Part shown: positions 19,406 to 27,465 of the stretch, one piece after another
How the letters are laid out: each line of letters starts with the position of its first letter
Position numbering within the stretch: position 1 is the stretch's first letter
Source: Candidatus Desulfofervidaceae bacterium
GTDB lineage: Bacteria; Desulfobacterota; Desulfofervidia; Desulfofervidales; Desulfofervidaceae
DNA length: 64,000 nucleotides
Direction: 5' to 3'
NCBI GenBank assembly: GCA_027038965.1
Contig: JALWFG010000011.1
Location: 62,001-126,000 of the forward strand
Made by a program: the position numbers and the translations under genes
Notes under the pieces: generated by a model
What the model was told of the DNA's origin: nothing
Seen by the model: only the letters and a program-made list of their open reading frames with translations
Database searches by the model: none

Positions 19406-20767
19406 ATGCAACCAGAACCGGTAAGACCGTTTAAACTGGTCAAATACTTTGCCTATAGTAGTCTTTTGTTGCTCTTTGTCGCCTTTTTGGCCCTGGTTTT
19501 TATTGTATCCAAAGGGGCCAAGGGGCTTATTTTGCAAAAAAATGAGGAATATGCCTTTTTGGTAGCCGAAAATTTAAACCATCAGGTTTTTTTACAGTTT
19601 ACCCTACCTACGGCCCTTATCTTTGGCCACATCCGTTTAAGGGAAAAAACTCAATTTAATCGCCTTGACTTTATTGTTCGTAACACAATCCATGGTTTTG
19701 ATATTGAGCAGGTAAATATTTATGACCTAGAAGGCACCATTGCTTATAGCACAAACCCTAAGTTGGTTGGCAAGAAGGTAGTAGTACCTCCAGAGTTTTA
19801 TCTTGCCAAACAAGGGACTATTGCTTCCAGAGTAGAAGGTAACAAGTTAAAAACCTATGCCCCATTCAGGGCCGAGCGGGCCCCAGCTCAAACGACAAAA
19901 CTTGTGCTGGGAATCTTTGAAATTACCCAAGACCTTACCAAGGACTATCATACGATAAAACGGTTTAAATTTACGGTAGCGGCAAGTGCTATTGCTATCA
20001 TGAGTTTGCTTTTTTTGGGCTTGACCCTAATTGTAAAAAGGGCCGAGCACATTATTACAATGAGGGTGGAGGAGCAAAGAAGGCTAGAGGATAAGTTGAG
20101 ACAAACCCAGCACTTGGCTACCTTGGGAGAAATGGTGGCTACGGTCTCACATGAGATTAGAAATCCCTTAGGGGTAATTAATAGTACAGCCGAACTTTTG
20201 TTAAAGAGAGAGCAAAAAAATCCCACCAATGCCCAATTGGCGCAAATAATCGTTGATGAAGTGAAAAGACTTAATCGGATTCTGACCGAATTCTTAGATT
20301 TTGCCCGACCTCAACTTCCTAATCCGAATCCTTGTAGGATAAGTGCCATAATCGATAAAGTATTGAGCTTTTTGAAGTCTGATTTAGAACAAAAGGATAT
20401 CAAAATAGTCAAAGATTACATAAATGATCCGGTCATCAAAGCCGATCCAGATTTGCTTTACCGGGCCTTTTTGAACATTTTGATTAATGCCATTCAGGCC
20501 TTGCCCACTGGAGGGATAATCCAAATAGAATTAAAGCGAGACTTCAAGAAAAGGGGGGTGTTGGCTACCTTTACTGATAATGGCCCTGGGATCCCAGAAG
20601 AGGTCTTAGAGAAGGTATTTAATCCGTTCTTTACTACCAAGGAACAGGGTAGCGGTTTAGGATTGCCTATTGTGAAGAAGATTATTGAAAATCATGGAGG
20701 AGAAGTTAAAATTGAGAGTGAAGAGGGGAAGGGAACAAAGGTAATTCTTTTCTTCCCTGAGGGATAA
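19406..20767 (+). CDS. Sensor histidine kinase, NtrB/AtoS-like
   Basis: A 453-residue inner-membrane kinase. Transmembrane helices at ~12-37 and ~190-212 bracket a ~150-residue extracytoplasmic sensor region (IYDLEGTIAYSTNPKLVGKK suggests a PAS/Cache-like fold). The dimerisation domain has the phospho-accepting His in VSHEIRNPLG (~248). The ATPase domain has NILINAIQALP (N box), DNGPGIP (G1), FFTTKEQGSGLGL (F and G2). TGAGGA ahead of the ATG. It is 5 bases upstream of its partner, an NtrC-type activator. The signal is unknown. Confidence 0.9.
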   Translation: MQPEPVRPFKLVKYFAYSSLLLLFVAFLALVFIVSKGAKGLILQKNEEYAFLVAENLNHQVFLQFTLPTALIFGHIRLREKTQFNRLDFIVRNTIHGFDIEQVNIYDLEGTIAYSTNPKLVGKKVVVPPEFYLAKQGTIASRVEGNKLKTYAPFRAERAPAQTTKLVLGIFEITQDLTKDYHTIKRFKFTVAASAIAIMSLLFLGLTLIVKRAEHIITMRVEEQRRLEDKLRQTQHLATLGEMVATVSHEIRNPLGVINSTAELLLKREQKNPTNAQLAQIIVDEVKRLNRILTEFLDFARPQLPNPNPCRISAIIDKVLSFLKSDLEQKDIKIVKDYINDPVIKADPDLLYRAFLNILINAIQALPTGGIIQIELKRDFKKRGVLATFTDNGPGIPEEVLEKVFNPFFTTKEQGSGLGLPIVKKIIENHGGEVKIESEEGKGTKVILFFPEG

Positions 20768-20772
20768 AAGAT

Positions 20773-22140
20773 ATGGAAACTATTCTCGTAGTAGACGATG
20801 AACGAAACTTCTTAGTGGTGCTGAAAAGCCTCTTGGAAGAAGAGGGTTATGAAGTATTGACTGCCGCGGATTCCTTGGTGGCCTTAGACGTTGTAGAGCA
20901 CACAGATTTGGATGCCGTGGTGACAGATATGAAAATGCCTCATTTGGATGGTATTGGCCTCCTTGAAAGGATAAAGAAGATAAATCCTGATTTGCCGGTA
21001 ATTATGATGACTGCTTATGGCACGATTGAGAAGGCCGTAGAGGCCATGAAAAAAGGGGCTTATGACTATATTACTAAACCATTTTCTAACGAAGAGCTGA
21101 AGGTTACTATCCGAAAGGCTGTAGATATCTATCGGTTGGTTAAGGAAAATAGGTATCTTAATCAAGAATTGAGGAACCAATATAATTTTGGGAATATCGT
21201 TGGGAAAAGCAAGCCCATGCAAGAGATATTCTCTTTAATTCAAAAGGTGGCCAAAACAAGGGCAACGGTTTTAATTACTGGAGAGAGCGGGACTGGAAAG
21301 GAACTTGTGGCCAGGGCCATTCATTACAATAGTCCCCGCCAAAATAAACCCTTTATTTCTGTTAATTGTGCTGCCCTTCCAGAGTCATTGCTTGAAAGTG
21401 AGCTTTTCGGACATGAAAAGGGTTCTTTCACTGGTGCCGTGAGTATGCGTAAGGGTAGATTTGAGCTTGCAGATAAAGGAACCCTCTTTCTTGATGAAGT
21501 GAGCGAGATGTCTCCTACCCTTCAAGTGAAGCTATTACGGGTTTTACAGGAAAGAGAATTTGAGAGGGTAGGGGGCACAAAAACATTAAAGGTAGACGTA
21601 CGAATAATTGCGGCCTCTAACCGTGATTTAAAGGAAGAGGTGGAGGCAGGGCATTTTAGAGAAGATCTTTTTTATCGGCTTAATGTAGTTCATATTCACC
21701 TCCCTCCTTTGAGAGAGCGTCCAGATGATATCCCCCTTCTTGTAGCCCACTTTTTGCAAAAGTATGCCCAAGAAGTAGGAAGGCAAAGAGTGGAAATTTC
21801 TCCAGAGGCCCTCAATCTTATTTATACCTATACTTGGCCTGGTAATGTAAGGGAGCTTGAAAATGCTATAGAAAGGGCCGTTATCCTTTCTTCAGGTCAA
21901 GAAATTACTCCCGAACATTTGCCTCCTCATCTTTTTCAGAGCCAGCAATCTTATTCTGACATCTTCAAGCAGATTCCGACTACCCTTACTTTGCCTCAGA
22001 TTTTAGAGGAAGTTGAAGTGAAACTAATCCGCCGCGCCCTGGCCCAGGCCAATTACGTTCAGAGTAAGGCCGCCAAGATTTTGGGTATTACCAAAAGCCT
22101 TTTACAATACAAGATCAAAAAGTACAATTTGTTGTCTTGA
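20773..22140 (+). CDS. Sigma54-dependent response regulator, NtrC family
   Basis: A 455-residue activator with all three parts. Receiver (1-120): phospho-acceptor Asp in VVTDMKMP (~53) and Lys in TKPF. AAA+ domain (~145-375): Walker A GESGTGKE (~171), the sigma54-contact loop appears as GSFTGA in place of GAFTGA, Walker B TLFLDEVSEM, and the arginine-finger region. Fis-type HTH at the C-terminus (~415-455, AKILGITKSLLQYKIKKY). It should drive sigma54 promoters. A strong candidate target promoter lies only 146 bases after its stop, preceded by inverted repeats. Confidence 0.93.
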   Translation: METILVVDDERNFLVVLKSLLEEEGYEVLTAADSLVALDVVEHTDLDAVVTDMKMPHLDGIGLLERIKKINPDLPVIMMTAYGTIEKAVEAMKKGAYDYITKPFSNEELKVTIRKAVDIYRLVKENRYLNQELRNQYNFGNIVGKSKPMQEIFSLIQKVAKTRATVLITGESGTGKELVARAIHYNSPRQNKPFISVNCAALPESLLESELFGHEKGSFTGAVSMRKGRFELADKGTLFLDEVSEMSPTLQVKLLRVLQEREFERVGGTKTLKVDVRIIAASNRDLKEEVEAGHFREDLFYRLNVVHIHLPPLRERPDDIPLLVAHFLQKYAQEVGRQRVEISPEALNLIYTYTWPGNVRELENAIERAVILSSGQEITPEHLPPHLFQSQQSYSDIFKQIPTTLTLPQILEEVEVKLIRRALAQANYVQSKAAKILGITKSLLQYKIKKYNLLS

Positions 22141-22163
22141 GCTACCTTTGGGTACAAAAAATT

Positions 22164-22234
22164 GAATCTTAAAAAGATTCCTATATAACGCCGTTTTTTC
22201 ACAACGGAATTCCTGAGGGTTCAAATTTTTGAAC
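22164..22234 (+). promoter_or_regulatory. Candidate enhancer sites for the adjacent NtrC-type activator
   Basis: Three inverted repeats lie upstream of the sigma54 promoter: GAATCTT-AAA-AAGATTC (22164-22180), CCGTT...AACGG (22191-22207) and GTTCAAAT/TTTTGAAC (22219-22234). Their centres are about 140, 115 and 86 bases before the predicted start, the usual distance for enhancer binding. Which of them the activator binds cannot be told. They could also be RNA hairpins at the 3' end of the activator mRNA. Confidence 0.4.
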
Positions 22235-22285
22235 TTGCAGCAAGGATGACTACAAGAAAAGTGTCGGTTTTCCCGCCTTCACCTT

Positions 22286-22302
22286 TTGGCAAGGTATTTG
22301 CA
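22286..22302 (+). promoter_or_regulatory. Sigma54 promoter (-24/-12)
   Basis: TTGGCAAGGTATTTGCA. The GG (22288-22289) and GC (22300-22301) are separated by exactly 10 bases as sigma54 requires, and the -12 half TTGCA is perfect. The -24 half TTGGCA-G is near consensus. Predicted transcription start is close to 22313. Confidence 0.75.
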
Positions 22303-22312
22303 TAAGAAAAAA

Positions 22313-22370
22313 GCAGTAGTGATCGTTTTCTCCCTCCTCTTGGCCGGTGACCGAGGTCACCGGCTTTTTA
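22313..22370 (+). ncRNA. Candidate sigma54-dependent small RNA (~58 nt)
   Basis: A transcript from the sigma54 promoter would run only ~58 nt before the strong terminator at 22343-22369. The 5' part is unstructured and contains a pyrimidine block TTTTCTCCCTCCTCTT (22326-22341) with the anti-Shine-Dalgarno core CCTCCT; the 3' part is a GC-rich stem, CGAG tetraloop and U-tail. This is the layout of a base-pairing regulatory RNA. No open frame with a ribosome binding site fits. The neighbouring NtrC-type activator is the obvious regulator. This is an inference from sequence; the alternative is a plain attenuator ahead of alr. Confidence 0.5.
22343..22369 (+). terminator. Intrinsic terminator
   Basis: Perfect 9-bp stem GCCGGTGAC (22343-22351) / GTCACCGGC (22356-22364), tetraloop CGAG, then five T. 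It closes the candidate small RNA and also separates the two-component genes from alr. Confidence 0.9.
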
Positions 22371-22476
22371 TTGCAGTCCTTAGTATTTGGTTGTTGAGGT
22401 TTCCCTCTATGACCTCTACACCCTTATTTTACTACCCTTACGGATTTTCTTTTAGAGTTTTTGTTTTTTAACTACA

Positions 22477-22504
22477 TTGACAAAGGTTTGAAATGGATTA
22501 TAAG
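22477..22504 (+). promoter_or_regulatory. Promoter of alr
   Basis: TTGACA (22477-22482), 16-bp spacer, TATAAG (22499-22504). The predicted start is at or next to the start codon at 22510-22515, so the alr message would be leaderless. Confidence 0.55.
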
Positions 22505-22512
22505 CAATTGTG

Positions 22513-23613
22513 ATGTCTGGTTGGGTGGAGATAGACTTAGCAGCCATTGCTCACAATCTTAGTGAGATAAGAAAGGTTATAGGCCGAGAAAGAAAGATTA
22601 TGCCTGTAATCAAGGCCGATGCCTATGGACATGGGCTTATTCCTGTAGCCCAAGTGTTGGCTAGAGAAGGGGTTGATTTTTTGGCCGTAAGTTATGTTCA
22701 TGAAGGGGTTGAGTTACGCCGGGCAGGAATAGACTTGCCTATTGTTATCCTTTTAGGGGTGTTACCGTGTGAGATAGAGGCCTTATTCAATTATCAATTA
22801 ATTCCTGTTGTTTATCGATTGGAAGTGGCGCGGAATTTATCCCAAGAGGCCCAGAAAAAAGGTGAGGTTTTGCCCATTTTTGTAAAAATAGATACCGGAA
22901 TGGGGCGCTTGGGGGTTTACTATAAAGAAGCAATTTCCTTTTTGAAAGAAATTAAGCGGCTTAAAGGTATAAAGATTGAAGGTATTACTTCGCACCTGGC
23001 TGTGGCTGAGACCGATAGAGAATTTACTCAGAGACAGTTTAGGCGGTTTGAAGATATTGTCAGGGTAGCCCAGGCAGAGGGATTGGTCTTAAAATGTAAT
23101 CATATTGCCAATAGTGCCGGGGCCTTAATGTATGCTCAGAAGTTTCCTGTCATAAGACCTGGGCTAACGATTTATGGAGTTTATCCTACAACCAGTTTAA
23201 AAAGGAAGTTGAACTTAAAGGCAGTTATGTCCTTTAAGACCAGAATAGTCTACATAAGATGGCTTCCTTCGGGTGTAGGTGTGAGCTATGGGCATACCTT
23301 TGTTACATCTAGAGACACAAAGGTGGCCGTGCTTCCTATAGGATACGACCAGGGTCTCTTTCGGCAGCTCTCAAATCGAGGAGAAGTCCTGATTTGCGGT
23401 AAACGTGTGCCCATTATTGGCACCATCTGTATGCACCTTACAATGGTAGATATTACAGAAATAGAAGATGTTACTATAGGAGATGAAGTGGTAATCTTGG
23501 GCAGACAGGGTAAAGAGGAAATTACAGCCGAAGAAGTAGCTGCCAAGGCAGGCACGATCAGCTACGATGTCCTTTGTCGGATTGGAAGAGGCAACCCTAG
23601 GATTTACGTGTAA
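22513..23613 (+). CDS. alr: Alanine racemase
   Basis: A 366-residue PLP enzyme that makes D-alanine for peptidoglycan. The PLP lysine is in VIKADAYGHG (~34), the catalytic Tyr in GVSYGHTF (~258), with ITSHLAVAE and HIANSAGAL supporting barrel positions and GTICMHLTMVDIT near the substrate entrance. The ATG at 22513 is chosen; a GTG one codon earlier is equally possible. No Shine-Dalgarno is visible, consistent with a leaderless message from the promoter just upstream. Confidence 0.95.
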   Translation: MSGWVEIDLAAIAHNLSEIRKVIGRERKIMPVIKADAYGHGLIPVAQVLAREGVDFLAVSYVHEGVELRRAGIDLPIVILLGVLPCEIEALFNYQLIPVVYRLEVARNLSQEAQKKGEVLPIFVKIDTGMGRLGVYYKEAISFLKEIKRLKGIKIEGITSHLAVAETDREFTQRQFRRFEDIVRVAQAEGLVLKCNHIANSAGALMYAQKFPVIRPGLTIYGVYPTTSLKRKLNLKAVMSFKTRIVYIRWLPSGVGVSYGHTFVTSRDTKVAVLPIGYDQGLFRQLSNRGEVLICGKRVPIIGTICMHLTMVDITEIEDVTIGDEVVILGRQGKEEITAEEVAAKAGTISYDVLCRIGRGNPRIYV

Positions 23614-23656
23614 TTTGCCCTTCCCAACTCCCTGCTTTCAGATTAAAATATAAAAT

Positions 23657-24595
23657 ATGTCTTTTAGCCCTTTCTTTTCAAACAATAAGCGTTATTATGA
23701 TTTTAATACCTTTTTAAGACAACATTTTGGTTGTCGGGTGCAAAAGATTAGCCTTGATGCCGGTTTATCCTGTCCTAATCGAGATGGCACCAAGGGGACC
23801 GGTGGTTGTATTTACTGTAATCCCTTGGGGTCTGGAACCGGAGCCTGGGCAAGGGGATTGAGCATTTCTGAACAAATCCTTCAGGCAAAGGACTTTTTAC
23901 GCCGTCGTTATAAGGCAAAAAAGTTTATTGCCTATTTCCAGTCCTTTTGCAACACCTATGGTCCTTATGAAAAACTAAAGGCACTTTATGAAGAGGCCCT
24001 ATCTCATCAGGACATTGTAGGGCTTGCAATAGGAACCAGACCGGATTGTGTCAATGAGAGGATTCTTTCCCTGTTGGCTAGTTACACCTCCAGATATCAA
24101 GTCTGGATAGAATATGGTCTTCAATCTATTCATAACCGAACTTTAAGATTAATCAATCGGGGACATAGTTATGAAGATTTCTTGAGGGCCATAGAAATGA
24201 CTCAAAGATACCCACTTTTAATCTGTGTCCACATTATTTTGGGGCTCCCAGAAGAAACTAAAGAGGACATGCTGGCTACGGTGAAGGCCCTCTCTACGTT
24301 GCCCATTCATGGGATTAAGTTCCATCATCTTTATGTGGTTAAAGGAACAAAGATGGCGGAAATGTATCTTAAAGGCCAATATACACCTCTATCCCAAGAT
24401 GAATATATAGACATTCTCATTGAGGCCTTGGAACAATTACCTTCACAAGTTGTTATCCAGCGCCTTATGGGGGATCCCAGAAAAGATGAACTCCTGGCCC
24501 CTGAATGGTCGTTGCACAAACGGGAGACCTTAAACCTCATTGAAAAACGCCTTAAAGAAAGGAATACCTGGCAAGGCAGGCGGTTTAAAATTTGA
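23657..24595 (+). CDS. Radical SAM protein, YhcC family (TIGR01212)
   Basis: A 312-residue radical SAM protein. The cluster-binding cysteines are in LSCPNRDGTKGTGGCIYCN (~33-51), the spaced C-x(10)-C-x2-C variant seen in the YhcC family, and the protein starts with the family-typical YDFNTFLRQHFGCRVQKI. GLPEETKEDM lies in the barrel. The reaction is not known. A weak TTCCCA/TAAAAT promoter would place the start almost on the ATG, and no Shine-Dalgarno is seen; it may otherwise be read from alr. Confidence 0.88.
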   Translation: MSFSPFFSNNKRYYDFNTFLRQHFGCRVQKISLDAGLSCPNRDGTKGTGGCIYCNPLGSGTGAWARGLSISEQILQAKDFLRRRYKAKKFIAYFQSFCNTYGPYEKLKALYEEALSHQDIVGLAIGTRPDCVNERILSLLASYTSRYQVWIEYGLQSIHNRTLRLINRGHSYEDFLRAIEMTQRYPLLICVHIILGLPEETKEDMLATVKALSTLPIHGIKFHHLYVVKGTKMAEMYLKGQYTPLSQDEYIDILIEALEQLPSQVVIQRLMGDPRKDELLAPEWSLHKRETLNLIEKRLKERNTWQGRRFKI

Positions 24596-25134
24596 GGCGG
24601 CTGAAGTTTTATCTAAACTATCTTCACTTTGCAGTTTTAGGTTGGCCTTTTGTAGGCCTAAGTTTAAACCATAAACTGTGTGGGCTTGTTATGTCTGATT
24701 TAAAAACCAAAGAATTGCCATCTATTGAATCCTCTCATTGTGTAAAGCACCTCAAAAGACATTTGGGCAGAATAGGGTTTGGCGGAGAAGACCAGAGACT
24801 TAAAGAGGTATGTCAAGACCAAATAGAGGCCTATTTTAAAGGCCAAAGAAGGACATTTTCTGTGCCTTTAATCATGATTGGGACCCCATTTCAAAAAAGG
24901 GTTTGGCAGAGCTTACTAAATATTCCTTATGGCCAAACCGCAACCTACTCTCAACTAGCGGCTTGGATGGGTAACCCCAGGGCCTCACGGGCAGTAGCGG
25001 CCGCCTGCAAGGCCAATCCCTTGCCTATTTTTTTCCCATGCCATCGGGTTATCGGAAAGCAGGGCCTTACTGGATATAGCTCAGGACTGCCGTGGAAACA
25101 GTATTTACTTTCCCTGGAAGGGGCTTGTTGGTAA
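24592..25134 (+). CDS. ogt: Methylated-DNA--protein-cysteine methyltransferase
   Basis: A 180-residue DNA repair protein that removes alkyl groups from O6-alkylguanine by a suicidal transfer to Cys. The acceptor is in PCHRVIG (~149), preceded by the helix-turn-helix and arginine finger region (YGQTATYSQLAAWMGNPRASRAVAAA, quoted in parts: YGQTATYSQLA; NPRASRAV). The TTG start overlaps the upstream stop by 4 bases; the N-terminal ~40 residues fit the weakly conserved family N-domain. The 3' end overlaps the convergent glycosyltransferase gene by 68 bases. Confidence 0.9.
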   Translation: MRRLKFYLNYLHFAVLGWPFVGLSLNHKLCGLVMSDLKTKELPSIESSHCVKHLKRHLGRIGFGGEDQRLKEVCQDQIEAYFKGQRRTFSVPLIMIGTPFQKRVWQSLLNIPYGQTATYSQLAAWMGNPRASRAVAAACKANPLPIFFPCHRVIGKQGLTGYSSGLPWKQYLLSLEGACW

Positions 25135-26722
25135 TGACTGCGTATTTACGCCTTTGAGTGACGAAAAAATAACCCTTCCCCAAAAAATCCTTCAAAATTC
25201 GTTTTGGCACAACGCAATAAATGCGTTCTGGGCCCTGCCACAATTTCCAAAATTTTTGAGAGTTAATTAAAATCCTTTTGTAATTTAAATCGGTTTCAAA
25301 TTGGGTTTCTCTGGGTATATCTACTAAAATAGTTGGCCTTTTTACATAAAAGGGCAGGGCCCTGAGGTAGCACCTGTATTGAACTACCAAATCATCTGGC
25401 TGCGCCAGTTTGTAAATGGTTTGAGCTAGGCTGCGATAAGTGTTGATGGGAAGTTTATTCCCGTAACATAGAAGCGGCAGACAGATGGCGTTAGTTATGC
25501 CCAAAAGGCATACTAGGGTGATTAACCTCTGCCGCAAACGAAGGCTCATTCCAAAGGCCAGGGCAATGAGCAAAAACATGGCTGCTTCAGCATACCAAAG
25601 CCGTTTTAATTGTTGCCATTCAAGGATATTGCCGTGGCCTCTGAACATAGGGATGGCCATTGCCAGGGCTGTTAGGGCCATAACAACGCACCCGCCCAAC
25701 ATTGCATAATGACACCAGCGTATGACTTGGCTGTTTTCACTTACACTTATCCACCAAACCGCTGTTAAGATTGCTAGGGGTGGTAGACATGGAATGATAT
25801 AAAAGGGCAACTTGGTGCGCATCAAGCTGTAAAGGCCAAAGGGCACTGCTGACCAGAGAATAAAAAACAGCTTTTCTTTGTCCATATGGCGGACAGAAAA
25901 TAAGAAGCCAACGAATGTATAAAGAGTCCAGGGAAAAATAAGGGCAGGAAGGATGGGAAAATAATAATACCAGGGATGAGGATGTCCCATAGTGCCAGTT
26001 TCTAGGCGGGAGAAAAACTGGGTTTTGATAAAATAAGTGAAAAGTCCTTTATTATGTGAACACACCCAAAGATACCATGGCAAGGCAATAATAAAGAATA
26101 AAATCAGCCCTTTATCAATATCGGCTGCCTTAAGGCGTTTAATTTGTCCAGAAAAAAGCAAATAAAAAAAACAAACGCTTCCTACAATAATAGGCGCTAC
26201 TGGTCCCTTTACCAAGGTGCTTATTCCCAAAGTGGCCCAGCCCCACAGAAGAGAGCCTTTACCCCTTTCCCAACGGAGGAAGAAATAGATGGCCAGACAA
26301 ATGAAGAAGAGCAGATAAAGGTCCGTAGCTACCACATGAGTTACTCCCAGAAATCCTATCATGGATAAAAGGATAATCACTGCATAAGGGGCTACCTCTT
26401 TGTCAAACATAAGTCGAGAAATTAAAAAGACAATGCCCAGGGTTAACAGTCCAAAGACACCCAAAAAAAACCTGGCACCCCATTCATTTTCCCCTAAAAG
26501 GGCATAACCCAGGGCAGTCATCCAATAGGTAAAAGGGGGTTTATGAAAATGCTTGATAAAATCAAAATGAGGAGTGATAAAATTGTGACTTCTAAACATC
26601 TCCCAACCAATCTCGGCATAACGGGCATCAGTGGTCTCTAAAAGTCCATAGCTACCCAGATGGAAAAACAAGAAATAGCCGCAAATTCCTATTAAAACAA
26701 TGAGTGAAATAAATTTCCTCAT
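25067..26722 (-). CDS. ArnT/PMT-like membrane glycosyltransferase (GT39/GT83 type)
   Basis: A 551-residue polytopic inner-membrane protein with about ten hydrophobic segments. The first extracytoplasmic loop contains LLETTDARYAEIGWEMF, the conserved acidic site of the ArnT/PMT family, followed by KPPFTYWMTALGYALLGENE. Family members move a sugar from an undecaprenyl-phosphate carrier to lipid A, protein or other acceptors. The acceptor here is unknown. GGGAG precedes the ATG. A paralogue is at 40258-41835. Confidence 0.85.
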   Translation of the reverse strand: MRKFISLIVLIGICGYFLFFHLGSYGLLETTDARYAEIGWEMFRSHNFITPHFDFIKHFHKPPFTYWMTALGYALLGENEWGARFFLGVFGLLTLGIVFLISRLMFDKEVAPYAVIILLSMIGFLGVTHVVATDLYLLFFICLAIYFFLRWERGKGSLLWGWATLGISTLVKGPVAPIIVGSVCFFYLLFSGQIKRLKAADIDKGLILFFIIALPWYLWVCSHNKGLFTYFIKTQFFSRLETGTMGHPHPWYYYFPILPALIFPWTLYTFVGFLFSVRHMDKEKLFFILWSAVPFGLYSLMRTKLPFYIIPCLPPLAILTAVWWISVSENSQVIRWCHYAMLGGCVVMALTALAMAIPMFRGHGNILEWQQLKRLWYAEAAMFLLIALAFGMSLRLRQRLITLVCLLGITNAICLPLLCYGNKLPINTYRSLAQTIYKLAQPDDLVVQYRCYLRALPFYVKRPTILVDIPRETQFETDLNYKRILINSQKFWKLWQGPERIYCVVPKRILKDFLGKGYFFVTQRRKYAVITNKPLPGKVNTVSTAVLSYIQ

Positions 26723-27016
26723 ATACTCCCACCCTTAAAGGCAAACGTCCAGTCCTGATTTTTTCTTCATTTTTACCATTCTTTAACAGCCCTTAACGGA
26801 AGCTAGTTCTAACATCAACTTTGGATTCAGGCAAGGGAAAACAAAAATCTTGTTCTTAATCTGGATTGGTAATGAAGCTCACCCACCCAAAAGGATTTTT
26901 TGAAAAAGGCGAAATTCCCGCTGTAAAAATAGAATTTAGAGAAAAATAAGGTTATAATCCGAATTCCTTAAAGTCAGGAATTAATAAAAAGGGTAAAACC
27001 AATTTCTGGAAGAAAA

Positions 27017-27109
27017 TGGCGGAGAGAGAGGGATTCGAACCCTCGGTGGGGCTTTTAACCCCACACTCGCTTAGCAGGCGAGCGCCTTCGACCACTCGGC
27101 CATCTCTCC
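27017..27109 (-). tRNA. tRNA-Ser (GCT)
   Basis: Cloverleaf on the minus strand: acceptor GGAGAGA pairs with TCTCTCC, D-arm TGGCCGAGTGG, anticodon loop CTGCTAA with anticodon GCT, a long variable arm (GTGGGGTTAAAAGCCCCAC) as expected for Ser, and T-arm GGTTCGAATC. The 3' CCA is encoded (27017-27019). Confidence 0.97.
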
Positions 27110-27158
27110 GCAGCTATTACAATACGCAAATTATCTACCTGTACTACAACGCCCCTCT

Positions 27159-27252
27159 TGGCGGAGGGAGAGGGATTTGAACCCCCGGAGGGCCCTTTAA
27201 GACCCTCAGCGGTTTTCAAGACCGCCGCCTTCAACCACTCGGCCATCCCTCC
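27159..27252 (-). tRNA. tRNA-Ser (TGA)
   Basis: Acceptor GGAGGGA, D-arm TGGCCGAGTGG, anticodon loop CTTGAAA (anticodon TGA), long variable arm (GAGGGTCTTAAAGGGCCCTC), T-arm GGTTCAAATC, and encoded CCA at 27159-27161. It is 49 bases upstream of the tRNA-Ser(GCT) gene on the same strand, so the two are probably co-transcribed. Confidence 0.97.
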
Positions 27253-27262
27253 TTTACTCAAA

Positions 27263-27291
27263 TAGGTAACATGGTTTTAAATCCTAGTCAA
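27263..27291 (-). promoter_or_regulatory. Promoter of the tRNA-Ser pair
   Basis: On the minus strand: TTGACT (27291-27286), 17-bp spacer, TACCTA (27268-27263). The same hexamers and spacing occur before paaK. Confidence 0.5.
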
Positions 27292-27465
27292 GCAACCAAA
27301 TGGCCCAAATTTGCGATTAGATTTGTTTGACCACTGTGCTTACTCTATTATCTTCTTTGATTTTTAAACTTGCATTGTCATTGTCGCTTTTTCTAAGTCT
27401 CTTAATCAAGACGCTTGCTACTTAGGGGGAAAATGATTAAAATTTTTTTAGGAGGTAAAGGAGTT

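Noticed and set aside
22286-22471. 61-codon hydrophobic frame over the sigma54 promoter and terminator
   Set aside because: The start codon overlaps the -24 element, there is no ribosome binding site, and the frame runs through a perfect terminator hairpin.
26723-27016. Spacer between the ArnT-like gene and tRNA-Ser as a possible RNA gene
   Set aside because: Only one weak hairpin (GAATTCC...GGAATT) and no promoter/terminator pair; nothing supportable.
27055-27261. 68-codon frame MSKGGMAEWLKAAVLKTAEG... across the tRNA-Ser genes
   Set aside because: It is the well-known artefact of translating tRNA-Ser; both tRNAs fold correctly and have encoded CCA ends.
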